Source: AC-38 sp033856025 (lineage in GTDB: Bacteria; Actinomycetota; Thermoleophilia; Solirubrobacterales; Solirubrobacteraceae). From it: a stretch of 64,000 nt of DNA. The position numbers were made by a program, and so were the translations under genes. Each line of letters opens with the position of its first letter. Position 1 is the first letter of the stretch. Under the pieces are notes generated by a model that had not been told where the DNA came from, made no database searches, and saw nothing but the letters and a program-made list of their open reading frames with translations. Where the stretch lies: assembly GCA_033856025.1 (NCBI GenBank), contig JAWVFQ010000006.1, positions 60,548 through 124,547 of the forward strand, read 5' to 3'. Below, one piece after another: positions 8,162 through 17,313 of the stretch.

Positions 8162-9337
8162 CTAGCCCAAAGCCAGGACCACGAGGGTCTGATTGTGAAA
8201 GCCGCTCACGCCGTGGGTGCGCGCGATCTCTCCGTACGTGTAGAAGCCGGCCACCGGAGCGCCGCCCGCGCTGGTGGCGACGCGGTCGACCTCGTCCTGG
8301 ATCCCGGCGTCGCCCAGGACCCCGCGCCGGGCAATGCAGTCGAAGGCGAACAGGCCGAGGGGCGCGGTGCCGTTCAGCGGCTCCAGCGCGTCGGCGCAGG
8401 CCGCGTCGGTGGCCGACAGGACGGAGGCGTCGTCGCCCTCCATGAACCAGGCCAGGCCGCCCTGGGGCACCTCGGCGATGCAGCCCAGCGAGCGGTCTTC
8501 GAAGTCCGCCTCGCCGATGAAGCGCACCTGGTCCTCGCCGCTGCGCCGCGAGAGGCCCAGAGGGTGGGTGAGGGCGAAGCGGGTGAAGGCGGCGGCGTCC
8601 TCGCGAGCCTCGCCCGGAGCGTCCAGGCGCTCCAGGTACACGTCGAGCGCCGGCTGGCTGTCCAGCAGGTGCACGCGGTTGTTGGCGCTGCGGGTGACCA
8701 CCATCGGATCGCCGACGCGCCGCCAGCCGTGGCGCACGCCGATGCCCAGCGGGGCGTCGGAGGCGATCGTCGCGGCGACCACGGCGTCGCGCAGCACCTC
8801 GCCGCCGTGCAGCTGGTGGGTGGCCTTCATCTTGAGGTCGTCTCCCGCGCAGCCGCCGACCAGGGGGACCGAGGCGCCGAGCACCCCGTACGCGCCGCGG
8901 ACGATCTCCTGCTGGTCGCCGGCCAGGCCGTCGGTCAGCAGCATCAAGACCCGGTGGGGGCGGTCCTCCACCTCGGCGGCCGAGGCCGCGACCTCAGCGC
9001 CCGCCTCGCGCAGGCGCGACGAGGCGCCCGTCGCGACCGCCGTGGAGACGGCGAAGCCCGCGCCGCCCAGCGCGGTGACGACCACGCCGGCGTCGCTCGG
9101 GCCCGCCGTGGCGATCTCGCCGGCGGTCGAGCAGCCGATCAGGGGGACGTCGCCCGCGACGTCGCGGATGCCTGCGAGCAGGGCATCGAGGTCGTAGGTG
9201 TCCGAGCCGAAGACGACAAGCAGACGCGGGTCGGGGCCTGTCAGCGCGTCGCGCGCCGCCTCGGTCCCGGCCTCGCGGCCGTCCTTCGCGCCGGAACGCC
9301 CCACGGCAAGCCAACGCGAGCCGGAGTTGTCCGCCAT
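8162..9337 (-). CDS. FIST domain sensory protein
   Basis: The 391-aa protein matches the FIST N- plus C-domain architecture: LLVVFGSDTYD and PLIGCSTAGEIA near the N-terminus, VGGCAGDDL in the middle, and a C-terminal GFYTYGEIARTHGVSGFHNQTL segment characteristic of the FIST_C domain. FIST domains are predicted small-ligand (amino-acid) sensors in signalling proteins. It has no transmembrane segment and no output domain of its own. The downstream GGDEF/EAL gene starts after 3 bp and is the obvious output partner. Confidence 0.85.
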   Translation of the reverse strand: MADNSGSRWLAVGRSGAKDGREAGTEAARDALTGPDPRLLVVFGSDTYDLDALLAGIRDVAGDVPLIGCSTAGEIATAGPSDAGVVVTALGGAGFAVSTAVATGASSRLREAGAEVAASAAEVEDRPHRVLMLLTDGLAGDQQEIVRGAYGVLGASVPLVGGCAGDDLKMKATHQLHGGEVLRDAVVAATIASDAPLGIGVRHGWRRVGDPMVVTRSANNRVHLLDSQPALDVYLERLDAPGEAREDAAAFTRFALTHPLGLSRRSGEDQVRFIGEADFEDRSLGCIAEVPQGGLAWFMEGDDASVLSATDAACADALEPLNGTAPLGLFAFDCIARRGVLGDAGIQDEVDRVATSAGGAPVAGFYTYGEIARTHGVSGFHNQTLVVLALG

Positions 9338-9374
9338 GCCAATTCATCGGCGCGCGCGGGCCAAAGCCTGAGCT

Positions 9375-12300
9375 TCAGGAGGCGAGCTCGCGCACGCGCT
9401 GCGCCTGGTGATGCACGCCCAGGTGCTCCCACTCGTCGCGGGCGGCGTCCAGCGCCGCCTCGGCGGCGGCGGGCTCGGACGCGCGCAGGGCCCGCCCGAG
9501 CAGCATCGAGCAGCGCGCCGCGTCCAGCGGCCGACCCAGGACCGTCCACGTTTCGCGGGCCTCGCGCAGGCGCTCCGCGCCCTCGCCGCCGGGCGCGGTG
9601 GCCCCGTCGGCCTCCAGCGCCGAGGCCCGCCCCGTGGGGTAATGCAGGCGCTCGGACAGCGTCACGGCCTCGTCGGCGGCCTCGCGCGCCGGGGCGTCGC
9701 GCCCGGCGAGGGACAGCGTCACGGCGCGCGCCGCGGTGGCCTGGATGGACTGGGCGATCAGGCCCGCGCGCTCGCAGACGTCCAGCGCCTGGCCCAGCGC
9801 CGTCACCGCTCCGTTGACGTCGCCGCGGTCGCGCAGCGTGATGGCGAGCCCGAACAGCGCGGAGAACGCCACCTCCGACCAGCCGACCTGCTCGGCCAGC
9901 TCGTGCGAGCGGCGAAACTGGCGCTCGGCGTCGTCCCACGCCCCCTCGCGCCAGTGCAGCAGCCCGCGCAGCGCGTAGGGCAGGCAGAGCTTGCCGATCA
10001 GGCCCTCGCGCTCGGCCAGCTGCGCCGCGGCGTCGCTGGCCGCGGCCACGCCGTCCCAGTCCGCGCGGTAGACGGCCAGCTGGGCCAGCGCGGACTGGAG
10101 CTCGACGGCCGCCGGCACGTCGCCCAGGCGCTCGGCCTGGGCCAGCGCGTCGGCGTAGGCCTCCTGCGCCGCGGGGTAGTCGGCCTCGAAGACCTCGAGG
10201 TGGTGGCCCAGGGCCAGCAGCGCCAGGATGGTCTCCGACTCGTCCGAGCCCCGGGCCAGCTCCACCGCCCGCTCCAGGTTCTCGCGCGCCTTGGCGGCGT
10301 CGCCGATGCGGCCGAACACGCGGCCGAAGATGCCGTGTGCCCGGCTGGCCGCCCGCGTCTCGCCCAGCCGCTCGGCCAGGCGCAGCGACTTCTCGGCGGC
10401 GTAGATGGCGAGCATGTTGTCGCCCGTCTGCATGTACAGCCAGGCCGCCTCCTCGTACAACCGCACCAGCTCGATGACCGGCGGGCCGTCCTTGAGCAGG
10501 TTGATGCCCTTCTGGTGGTGCTCGATCGCCAGCTTGCGCTCGCCCTTGTGCCACAGCCCCGCGCCGATCTTGCGGTGCAGGTCGGCCACGCGCTCGAGCT
10601 CCTCGCGCCCGCGGTGGTGCTCCAGGCACTCCTCCCACACGCCGATCGCCGCGTCGACGCGCCCCAGGCGCAGCGCCACGTCGCCCTGCTTCTCGCCGAT
10701 GCGCGCCCGCGCCTCGCCGTCGGCCTCGCCGCCGGCCGGGCCGAGCAGGTCGCGCGCGGACCCGTAGTGGGAGAACGCCTCGCGGTTGGAGTACAGGGTG
10801 GCGGCCGCGTCGCCCGCCGCCTCCAGGAAGCGGACGGCCTTGGCGCGGATCGGCGTCAGCTCGTCGGCGGGCAGGCGCGCCTCGCCGCCCAGCGAGGCGG
10901 CGCGGCCGTAGTGCTCGGCCAGCAGCGCCACGACCTCGTCGGAGCGGTCGCCCGCGCGCTGCTCGATGAACCCGCCGACCTGCAGGTGCTTTCGCGCCCG
11001 GACCGACTTGGGGAGCATCTGGTAGGCCACGTCGCGGATCAGCACGTGCTTGAACGCGAGCTCGGGCTCGCCCGCCAGCCGGCCGCTGGCCTCGGGGACC
11101 ACGATGTCCTTCTCCCGCAGCGAGACCAGCGCCTCGCGCAGGTCGCGCCCCTCCTCGGCCGCGACGGGCTCCAGCGCCTCCTCCCAGAAGGTCCGTCCCA
11201 CGACGGCCGCCTGCTGGACGATGCGCCGCTCGAACGGCTCCAGCGAGTCCAGGCGCGCGGCGAGCAGGGCCTGCACCGTGTCGGGGAGCTCCTCGGCGCC
11301 GCCGGTCCCCTCGTCGAGCAGCCGCACGATCTCCTCGGCGAAGAAGGGGTTGCCGCCGGCGCGCTCGACCACGGCGGGCGGCAGGCCGACCGCGCCGGGG
11401 GGCAGGAGTGCGGCCACCAGGCTCTCGGTCTCCTCGCGTGAGAGGGGGTCGAGGAAGATCGACGTGGCGCGCCGGCGGCCGCCGCCCCAGGACGGCCGGC
11501 GGTCCAACAGCTCGTCGCGGGCCAGGCACACGAGCAGCAGCGGCGCGCGGACCCACTGGGCCAGGTACTCGACCAGGTCGAGCATCCCCGAGTCCGCCCA
11601 GTGGATGTCCTCGAACACCAGCACGAGCGCCCGGCCGCGCGCCATCGCCTCGATCACGGATCGCACGGCCGAGAAGAAGTTCTCGCGGGCGCGCTGAGGG
11701 TCCTGGGCCTCGCCCGGCGCCTCCGGGGGCGGGGCGCCGATGCCCAGCAGCCGCGCGATCAGCGCCGCCTTGCGCTCGGCGGTCTCCTCGCCTGGCTCGT
11801 CCGGAGCCTGGGCCAGCAGCTCCACCAGGTGCTCGGACAGTTTGCGCCAGGCCACGTCGGCGTCGTCGCCGTCGGACACCTGGCACTCGGCGCGCAGCAC
11901 CTCGGTGAGCGGCCAGTAGACGATGCCGGAGCCGTAGGGCAGGCAGCGGCCCTCGCGCAGGGCCGGCGCCGGATCGCGGCGCTCCAGCGCGGCCGCCAGC
12001 TCGCGGGCCAGGCGCGACTTGCCCACGCCGGCCTGGCCCACCACCGTGACCAGGTGCGGGGTGCCGTCGCGCGCGACGCGCGCGTAGGCGGCCTCCAGCT
12101 CCCCCAGCTCGTCGTCGCGGCCGACCAATGGAGCCTCGCGGCGGGTGGCCGCCCGGCGGCGCGCGGGCTGCGCGGCCACGAGCCGGACGGCCTCCCACGC
12201 CGCCACCGGCTGCGCCTTGCCCTTGAGCTCCAGCGGCCCGATCTCCTCGTAGTCGACGGCCTCGCGCGTCGCGCGAAACGTCCGCTCGCCCACGGTGACC

Positions 12301-12950
12301 GCGCCCGGGCGGCCCGCGGCCTGGAGCCGCGCCGCCACGTTCACCGTGTCCCCGGTGACGGTGTAGGCCTCGCCCACCGCGCCGGCCAGGACCTCGCCGG
12401 TGTTCAGTCCCACGCGCAGCGCGAACGACACGCCGTACTCGCGATCGGCGTCCGCGTTGACCTCCTCCATGGCGGCCTGCATCCCCAGCCCGGCGCGGAC
12501 CGCGCGCTCGGCGTCGTCCTCGTGGGCGACGGGAGCGCCGAACAGCGCCATCACGTTGTCGCCGATGTACTTGTCCACCGTGCCGCCGTAGGTCTCGACC
12601 TCCTGGCCCAGACGGCGCAGCGCGCGCTCGACCACCGCCTTGACGGACTCCGGGTCCATCCGCTCCGCCATGGCGGTGTAGCCGGACAGGTCGGCGAACA
12701 GGACGGTGACCTGGCGGCGCTCCTCGGCCGGGACGGCGGGAGCCGGCGCCGGCGCGGAGGCGGGCCCGGGCGCCGGACGCGACTCGGCGCGGTCCTGCTC
12801 GGACCCGCACGCGGGGCAGAAGCGCGCCGTCTCGGGCAGCGCCTCCGCGCATTGGGCGCAGCGGCGCTCCAGCGCCCCCCCGCAGGCCATGCAGAAGCGC
12901 GCGCCGGCGGGGTTCTCGGTCGAGCAGCTGGTGCAGACCTGGCCGCCCAT
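9375..12950 (-). CDS. Class III nucleotide cyclase - AAA ATPase - TPR regulator
   Basis: This 1191-aa protein opens with a double zinc ribbon (four CxxC pairs within residues 6-48), then an Ala/Pro linker, then a class III cyclase domain. Metal-binding Asp87 lies in VLFADLSGYT and Asp131 in KYIGDNVMALFG, with Lys127 at the adenine-specifying position. An AAA/STAND-type ATPase follows, with Walker A GQAGVGKS and Walker B LVLVFEDIHWAD, and about 500 residues of degenerate TPR helices complete it. This build is common in actinobacteria and is thought to act as a large signal-integrating adenylate-cyclase-like sensor; ligand and partner are unknown. Cyclase activity is plausible but unproven. The divergent neighbours are the SHOCT-type pair. 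Confidence 0.88.
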   Translation of the reverse strand: MGGQVCTSCSTENPAGARFCMACGGALERRCAQCAEALPETARFCPACGSEQDRAESRPAPGPASAPAPAPAVPAEERRQVTVLFADLSGYTAMAERMDPESVKAVVERALRRLGQEVETYGGTVDKYIGDNVMALFGAPVAHEDDAERAVRAGLGMQAAMEEVNADADREYGVSFALRVGLNTGEVLAGAVGEAYTVTGDTVNVAARLQAAGRPGAVTVGERTFRATREAVDYEEIGPLELKGKAQPVAAWEAVRLVAAQPARRRAATRREAPLVGRDDELGELEAAYARVARDGTPHLVTVVGQAGVGKSRLARELAAALERRDPAPALREGRCLPYGSGIVYWPLTEVLRAECQVSDGDDADVAWRKLSEHLVELLAQAPDEPGEETAERKAALIARLLGIGAPPPEAPGEAQDPQRARENFFSAVRSVIEAMARGRALVLVFEDIHWADSGMLDLVEYLAQWVRAPLLLVCLARDELLDRRPSWGGGRRRATSIFLDPLSREETESLVAALLPPGAVGLPPAVVERAGGNPFFAEEIVRLLDEGTGGAEELPDTVQALLAARLDSLEPFERRIVQQAAVVGRTFWEEALEPVAAEEGRDLREALVSLREKDIVVPEASGRLAGEPELAFKHVLIRDVAYQMLPKSVRARKHLQVGGFIEQRAGDRSDEVVALLAEHYGRAASLGGEARLPADELTPIRAKAVRFLEAAGDAAATLYSNREAFSHYGSARDLLGPAGGEADGEARARIGEKQGDVALRLGRVDAAIGVWEECLEHHRGREELERVADLHRKIGAGLWHKGERKLAIEHHQKGINLLKDGPPVIELVRLYEEAAWLYMQTGDNMLAIYAAEKSLRLAERLGETRAASRAHGIFGRVFGRIGDAAKARENLERAVELARGSDESETILALLALGHHLEVFEADYPAAQEAYADALAQAERLGDVPAAVELQSALAQLAVYRADWDGVAAASDAAAQLAEREGLIGKLCLPYALRGLLHWREGAWDDAERQFRRSHELAEQVGWSEVAFSALFGLAITLRDRGDVNGAVTALGQALDVCERAGLIAQSIQATAARAVTLSLAGRDAPAREAADEAVTLSERLHYPTGRASALEADGATAPGGEGAERLREARETWTVLGRPLDAARCSMLLGRALRASEPAAAEAALDAARDEWEHLGVHHQAQRVRELAS

Positions 12951-13008
12951 GGGCTGACGATATAGGGTCGCTCAAACGGGAAGTTCAAGATTGAAAGGAA
13001 TCCAGAGG

Positions 13009-13407
13009 ATGGGACTCTTCGACCGAATGAAGGACGCCCAACAGCAGGCGTCGCAGGCGATGGCCGGCGCGGGCGCCACGCCGGCGCCGGGCGGGATGCC
13101 CGGAATGGACGGTATGGACATGGCCGCGCAGGCGGCCTACGCGCAGAAGGCGCAGAAGCTCGGGGCGGCGGGCATCGAGGCGCCGGGACAGGTCCACGCG
13201 ATCCGTCCCACCGGGACCACCGACCTGGGCGGTGGCCAGGAGACCGACTTCGACGTCACGATCACGCCGGCCGGAGGCTCGCCGTACCAGACGACGATCC
13301 GCCAGTCGATGCTGCCCGCGCAGCTCGAGGGCCTCTCCGAGGGCGCGGCGATCACGGTCAAGTACGACCCCGACGACCCCAGCCAAGCGCTGATCTACGG
13401 GTGGTGA
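13009..13407 (+). CDS. Small cytoplasmic protein, paralogue of the downstream SHOCT protein
   Basis: A 132-aa protein with a Met/Gly-rich N-terminal helix (MGLFDRMKDAQQQAS) and a C-terminal beta-rich domain. The domain (PGQVHAI...YQTTIRQSM...ITVKYDPDDPS) is repeated in recognisable form in the next gene. ATG 13009 is preferred, with AAAGGA at 12994-12999 as ribosome site; an in-frame TTG at 12991 would add six residues. The function is unknown. The neighbour starts 4 bp after its stop, so the two form an operon. Confidence 0.75.
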   Translation: MGLFDRMKDAQQQASQAMAGAGATPAPGGMPGMDGMDMAAQAAYAQKAQKLGAAGIEAPGQVHAIRPTGTTDLGGGQETDFDVTITPAGGSPYQTTIRQSMLPAQLEGLSEGAAITVKYDPDDPSQALIYGW

Positions 13408-13411
13408 TGGC

Positions 13412-14047
13412 ATGGGCTTCTTCAAGGACATGAAGGACCTCAAGAAGCTGGGCGATCACCACGGCGGCATGCCCTCGATGAAGAGCGCCATGTCGGACAT
13501 CCGCGCGGTGGCCGACGACCGCGGCGAGGGGGAGGTGCTGGAGAGGGGCGTCCCGGCCAAGGCCATCGCCAAGGGCTTCGCCATGCCGGTGCCCGACGAC
13601 CGCTTCGCCATGCAGATCCCGCTGGAGGTCCACCCGCCCGGCGGCGGCGCGCCCTACGCCGTGAACTACGTGTTCCCCACGGCGCGGATGAAGGCGGCGA
13701 TCAGCGTGGGGATGGAGCTCCCGGTGAAGGTGCTCCCCGACGACCCGCAGCGGATCGCCATGCAGTGGGACGCCCAGCAGGCGGCCATCGCGGCGGCCGG
13801 CGGCGACATGGCGGCGGTGACGGCCGGGCTCCAGGAGACCTACGGCGGCGTCGCCGACGCGGCGTTCCGCGCGCAGACCGGCGGGGCCCCGGCCGTCCCG
13901 GGCGCGCCCGCGGCTCAGCCGGCCGCGGCCGGCGGCGACGGCGACGTGGCCGAGCGGCTCAACCAGCTCGGCAAGCTGCGCGAGCAGAGCCTCATCGACG
14001 ACACGGAGTACGAGGCCAAGAAGGCCGAGATCCTCAAGGACCTGTAG
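13412..14047 (+). CDS. SHOCT-domain protein
   Basis: The 211-aa protein begins MGFFKDMKDLKKLG, like its upstream paralogue. It contains the same beta-rich domain (GEGEVLE...PVKVLPDDPQRIAM), then an Ala/Pro linker. It ends with a classic SHOCT helix-turn: RLNQLGKLREQSLIDDTEYE, followed by AKKAEIL. SHOCT segments are short C-terminal oligomerisation or interaction modules. No enzymatic motif is seen. Its 3' end overlaps the convergent gene at 14034 by 14 bp. Confidence 0.8.
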   Translation: MGFFKDMKDLKKLGDHHGGMPSMKSAMSDIRAVADDRGEGEVLERGVPAKAIAKGFAMPVPDDRFAMQIPLEVHPPGGGAPYAVNYVFPTARMKAAISVGMELPVKVLPDDPQRIAMQWDAQQAAIAAAGGDMAAVTAGLQETYGGVADAAFRAQTGGAPAVPGAPAAQPAAAGGDGDVAERLNQLGKLREQSLIDDTEYEAKKAEILKDL

Positions 14048-14423
14048 GCGGGACGCCGCCCGCCCGCAGGACCGTGCCGCGGTCGGCCGCGTAACGGCCG
14101 AGCGCAGCGCGCGTCTCCTCGGGCGCGTTGCCGACGATGGTGACGTGGCTGGCGTAGTCGCCGTCGGGGTCGAACTTCACCGACACGCGGAAGTAGTTCT
14201 CGGTCTTGCCGCCCCACAGGCGGTTCAGCCCGAACGAGGTGATGTTCATGATCCGCGCCGTCGCGTCCTGGTAGCGGCGCTCGTACATCAGCGTGTCGAC
14301 GGCCTCGTCGACGAGCTCGAACTTCGCCTCGCGGATCGGGTCGGGCGGGGTGGTGCGCCACGCCGCCATCGCGCTGGTCGCGGGCTCGGCCTGGGTGAAC
14401 TGGAGGTTGATCTCGTCGGCCAC
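14034..14423 (-). CDS. Conserved hypothetical protein
   Basis: A 129-aa soluble protein with no signal peptide or membrane segment. It contains the distinctive stretches LMYERRYQDATARI and LWGGKTENYFRVSVKFDPDG, suggesting a small alpha/beta fold. I do not recognise the family. It begins at ATG 14423 after a terminator-like hairpin, so it probably has its own promoter, and it converges on the SHOCT gene. Confidence 0.65.
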   Translation of the reverse strand: MADEINLQFTQAEPATSAMAAWRTTPPDPIREAKFELVDEAVDTLMYERRYQDATARIMNITSFGLNRLWGGKTENYFRVSVKFDPDGDYASHVTIVGNAPEETRAALGRYAADRGTVLRAGGVPPTGP

Positions 14424-14447
14424 CGGCCGACTCTAGCCGGACATGAA

Positions 14448-14474
14448 GAGGGCCGGGTGATGTACCCGGCCCTC
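14448..14474 (-). terminator. Terminator-like hairpin
   Basis: An 11-bp perfect stem (GAGGGCCGGGT and its complement) with a 5-nt loop lies just beyond the stop of the minus-strand JmjC/cupin gene and upstream of the next minus-strand gene. It has no T-run. Confidence 0.5.
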
Positions 14475-14600
14475 CTCAGTTGCGTTATGCGGTTGTTGGC
14501 CCAGGTCCCTTCTCGGCGCGCGGGCCTCGGGGCCTTTTCCGGTGCACGGCTTCTGGGCAGGTTCCGGCCCGAACCCGACATCGGATCTCCCGTCCAAGAC

Positions 14601-15461
14601 CTACACGCCGCCACGAAGCCGGCGCACGGCTGTGCCGCCCTGGTGCGCGGCACGCCAGGTCGCCGCCTTGACGCCGTCGCGGACCGGGTGGGCGCCGGGC
14701 CGCCGCGGGTTCATCCGCAGCCGCCGCAGGCGGGCGTTCATGGCGTAGATGCTGCGCAGGCGCTCGCTCTCGCGCGTGTAGAACGTGATGGAGAACGAGA
14801 TCGAGACCTCGGGGCCGTTGCGCACCATGTGGGGCGCGTAGACGGGGACGTAGACCCCGTCGCCGGGCCCCATCGAGAACGTCGTCGGGTCGACCGGCGG
14901 CTGGGGGAGGTTGCGGTGCCCGCCGCCGCACTGGCGCTCGATCTCAGCCTCGCGCGCCTCGGAGTCGGGGAACGCCCCGACGATCATGTCCTTGCGCCCG
15001 CGGATCTGGAGCAGCAGGTTGTGCTCGGGGTCGATGTGCGACGGGGTCGTCGAGCCGGGCGCCGAGCAGAACAGGAACGCCTCCTTGCGCACCGCGCCGC
15101 CCTCGCGGTGGGCGACGTGGGGGACGATCGCGTCCAGCGACTCCTCGAGCAGCGCCCGGTACTCCGGGTCGGTCTCGATGCGCTTGAGGACGATCCAGCA
15201 GCCGTTGGACTCGATGCCGCGCACGACGTCGCCGGGGGCCAGCTCGACCGCGTCGACGCCCTCGCCCTCGGGCACGACCTCGGGGATCGCGCCCGGGTTG
15301 CTCTCCACCTGGGAGGCGTGCAGCGACTCGGCCAGCCGCGCGATTCGCTCCAGGCCCAGCAGCGGGTGGTCGCTCAGGGCATGGCGCACCGGGAACGGCG
15401 CGACGGCGAAGTTGTCCAGCAGCGTCTGTCGGTCCAGCGTAACCAGCTCGGTCATCGGCAT
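14601..15461 (-). CDS. JmjC/cupin-like Fe(II)-dependent oxygenase-type protein
   Basis: The 286-aa protein has a JmjC/cupin-8 type core. SHIDPEHNLLLQIRG supplies the metal-binding His142-x-Asp144, and YVPVYAPHMVRNG supplies the distal His211, giving the facial triad of 2-oxoglutarate/Fe(II) enzymes. Bacterial members are mostly uncharacterised; protein or small-molecule hydroxylation is the family expectation. The ORF overlaps the upstream GNAT gene by 10 bp (15452-15461), so the two are translationally coupled. One guess is that the pair modifies a common substrate. Confidence 0.8.
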   Translation of the reverse strand: MPMTELVTLDRQTLLDNFAVAPFPVRHALSDHPLLGLERIARLAESLHASQVESNPGAIPEVVPEGEGVDAVELAPGDVVRGIESNGCWIVLKRIETDPEYRALLEESLDAIVPHVAHREGGAVRKEAFLFCSAPGSTTPSHIDPEHNLLLQIRGRKDMIVGAFPDSEAREAEIERQCGGGHRNLPQPPVDPTTFSMGPGDGVYVPVYAPHMVRNGPEVSISFSITFYTRESERLRSIYAMNARLRRLRMNPRRPGAHPVRDGVKAATWRAAHQGGTAVRRLRGGV

Positions 15462-16618
15462 CTCCTGATTGCGGTTCGGGTCCCCAGCGCCGCGCGGACG
15501 AGCTTGGCGTCCGCGCGCCCGCGCAGTCCGGGCCCGGGCACGGCGAGGCGCTCCAGCCGGACGCGGTCGGGGAAGAGGTTGTTGGCCATCTCGTTGGACG
15601 GGTCGGCGCAGGTGTCCACCACGCGAGCCTCGGGGAAGGCGGCGTCCAGGGTCGCGACGTGGTCACCCTCGACCTGGATCCCCGGGCCGGCGCTGGCGTG
15701 CTCCTCGTCGAAGGCGATCTTGAACTGGAAGAGGGTGTCGCCGGCGGCCAGCGAGCACAGCATCGCGTAGCTGCGGCCGTCCGCCCGGAGGCTGAGGAGC
15801 TGGAGGCGCCCGCGGCGGACGAACCCGCGGCAGACCTGGCGGAAGAGCTCGGCGTGGGCGGGGCGGGAGGCCAGCGCCGTGCCCCGCGCGCCCTTCCAGC
15901 CCGACGCCTCCAGCGCCAGGAAGTCCTCGATGGCGTCCGGGTCGCCCGCCCGGTCGACGGTCTGCAGCTCGGCGCCGGCCGCCTCGGACAGGCGCCGGCG
16001 GCGGCGGGCGAGGTCGCGGGCGCGCTTGCGGCTCAGGCCCAGGCTCCAGCCGTCCTCGCCGCGCAGCAGGGCGGCCCGCTCGAGCACCGGGAAGGCCGGC
16101 GTCTGGCCGGCGGCCTCGCGCAATCCGCGCGTCACGGGGCCCTCGGGGCGCAGGAGGTCCAGGCCGAGGAAGCCGGCGCGCCGGCCCGCGTCGACCAGGG
16201 TCCGGGTGGCCGGGGTCTCCGCTCCGGAGCGCACGAGCGGCGTACCGAGGAAGCAGTAGCGGTGCGTCCAGGCCACCAGGCCCCGGACGGGCGCGTGGCC
16301 CCAGCCGCGGGCGCGGACGGGGCTCTGGACGGGGAGCGCCCCGCACCAGCCGTCGTCGTCGCGCGCCACCAGCAGGGCGACGCGCTCGCGCAGCCCGGCG
16401 GCGGCGGGCAGGACGAAGTCGGGGTCGAAGAAGGGGTTGGGCTCGGCCGCGTGGCGGACGAGCTGGCGCCACTCCGCGACCTGGCGGTCGTTGAGCTCCC
16501 CGAGGACCAGCAGCTCGCTGCGCGGCGCCGACCGGCGCGACCGGGGCGCGGCAGCGCGGCGACGCGCGACGCGATGCGCGTCGCGGACCCGTCGGGAAGT
16601 CGACCTCGGGGCGGCCAC
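15452..16618 (-). CDS. GNAT-family acyltransferase (BioF2-like)
   Basis: A 388-aa protein whose C-terminal half matches the BioF2-like GNAT domain: a basic helix RKRARDLARRRRRL, then FLALEASGWKG.RGTAL, then RLQLLSLRADGRSYAM and FKIAFDEEHASAGPG. This domain is found in polysaccharide- and mycothiol-pathway-type acyltransferases. The N-terminal half has ELNDRQVAEW...PNPFFDPDF, also typical of this family. The acceptor is unknown. The very Arg-rich first 30 residues may mean that the true start lies further in. It is coupled to the JmjC/cupin gene downstream. Confidence 0.8.
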   Translation of the reverse strand: MAAPRSTSRRVRDAHRVARRRAAAPRSRRSAPRSELLVLGELNDRQVAEWRQLVRHAAEPNPFFDPDFVLPAAAGLRERVALLVARDDDGWCGALPVQSPVRARGWGHAPVRGLVAWTHRYCFLGTPLVRSGAETPATRTLVDAGRRAGFLGLDLLRPEGPVTRGLREAAGQTPAFPVLERAALLRGEDGWSLGLSRKRARDLARRRRRLSEAAGAELQTVDRAGDPDAIEDFLALEASGWKGARGTALASRPAHAELFRQVCRGFVRRGRLQLLSLRADGRSYAMLCSLAAGDTLFQFKIAFDEEHASAGPGIQVEGDHVATLDAAFPEARVVDTCADPSNEMANNLFPDRVRLERLAVPGPGLRGRADAKLVRAALGTRTAIRRCR

Positions 16619-16700
16619 ACGACCCTATCGGCGGGCCGCCGCCCCCGCGTGAGCTTTTGGTGATGGAACCGGTTCGCGGGCTCGCGGCAACCACAGGTGG

Positions 16701-17285
16701 GTGACGGCTCTAGCATCACTGCCCACGGTGCCCCTCACGGACGCCGAGGCGATCGCTGACTCGCTCGAGGACGGGGCTTCGTTCGGGCTGGTCTTCGAAC
16801 GCCATTACCGCCGCGTGTGGCGCTACGCCGCCTCGCGCGCCGGGACCGAGGGGGCCGACGAGATCGCCGCCCAGACCTTCGAGGTGGCCTTCGACCGGCG
16901 CGCGGGCTACCGGGGCGAGTACGAGGACGCCTCGCCGTGGCTGCTGGGCATCGCCACCAACCTCATGCGCCGGCGGCGCCGTCAGGAGTCCGCGCGCCTG
17001 CGCGCGCTGGCCCGCCTGGACCCGGGGCGCCCGGCGCCGGGCGCCGACGAGGAGCTGGGCTGGGCCACCCAGCTCGGCTCGCGCGCCCGCGTCGCCGAGG
17101 CGTTCCGGCGGCTGCCGCGCCGCGACCGCGAGGTGCTGGCGCTGCTGGCCTGGGGCGAGCTGACCTACGAGGAGGCGGCGGCGGCGCTGGACGTGGCGGT
17201 GGGCACCGTGCGCTCCCGCGCCCACCGCGCCCGGGCTCGGATCCGGGAACTCCTCGGCGACGAAGCGGCAAGTACGGAGCGATGA
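16701..17285 (+). CDS. ECF-type RNA polymerase sigma factor
   Basis: A 194-aa sigma-70 family protein. Region 2 spans about residues 25-95 (FERHYRRVWRYAASR, then EIAAQTFEVAF and PWLLGIATNLMRRRRR). Region 4 spans about 130-185 (LPRRDREVLALLAWGELTYE with AVGTVRSRAHRARAR). It starts at GTG 16701; GTG 16728 is an alternative. It is followed after 28 bp by a single-pass membrane protein and then a secreted beta-propeller protein, so it probably works with the former as a sigma/anti-sigma-like pair. Confidence 0.9.
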   Translation: MTALASLPTVPLTDAEAIADSLEDGASFGLVFERHYRRVWRYAASRAGTEGADEIAAQTFEVAFDRRAGYRGEYEDASPWLLGIATNLMRRRRRQESARLRALARLDPGRPAPGADEELGWATQLGSRARVAEAFRRLPRRDREVLALLAWGELTYEEAAAALDVAVGTVRSRAHRARARIRELLGDEAASTER

Positions 17286-17313
17286 AGCGCAACCCCAACC
17301 ATCTCCGGCTCTC

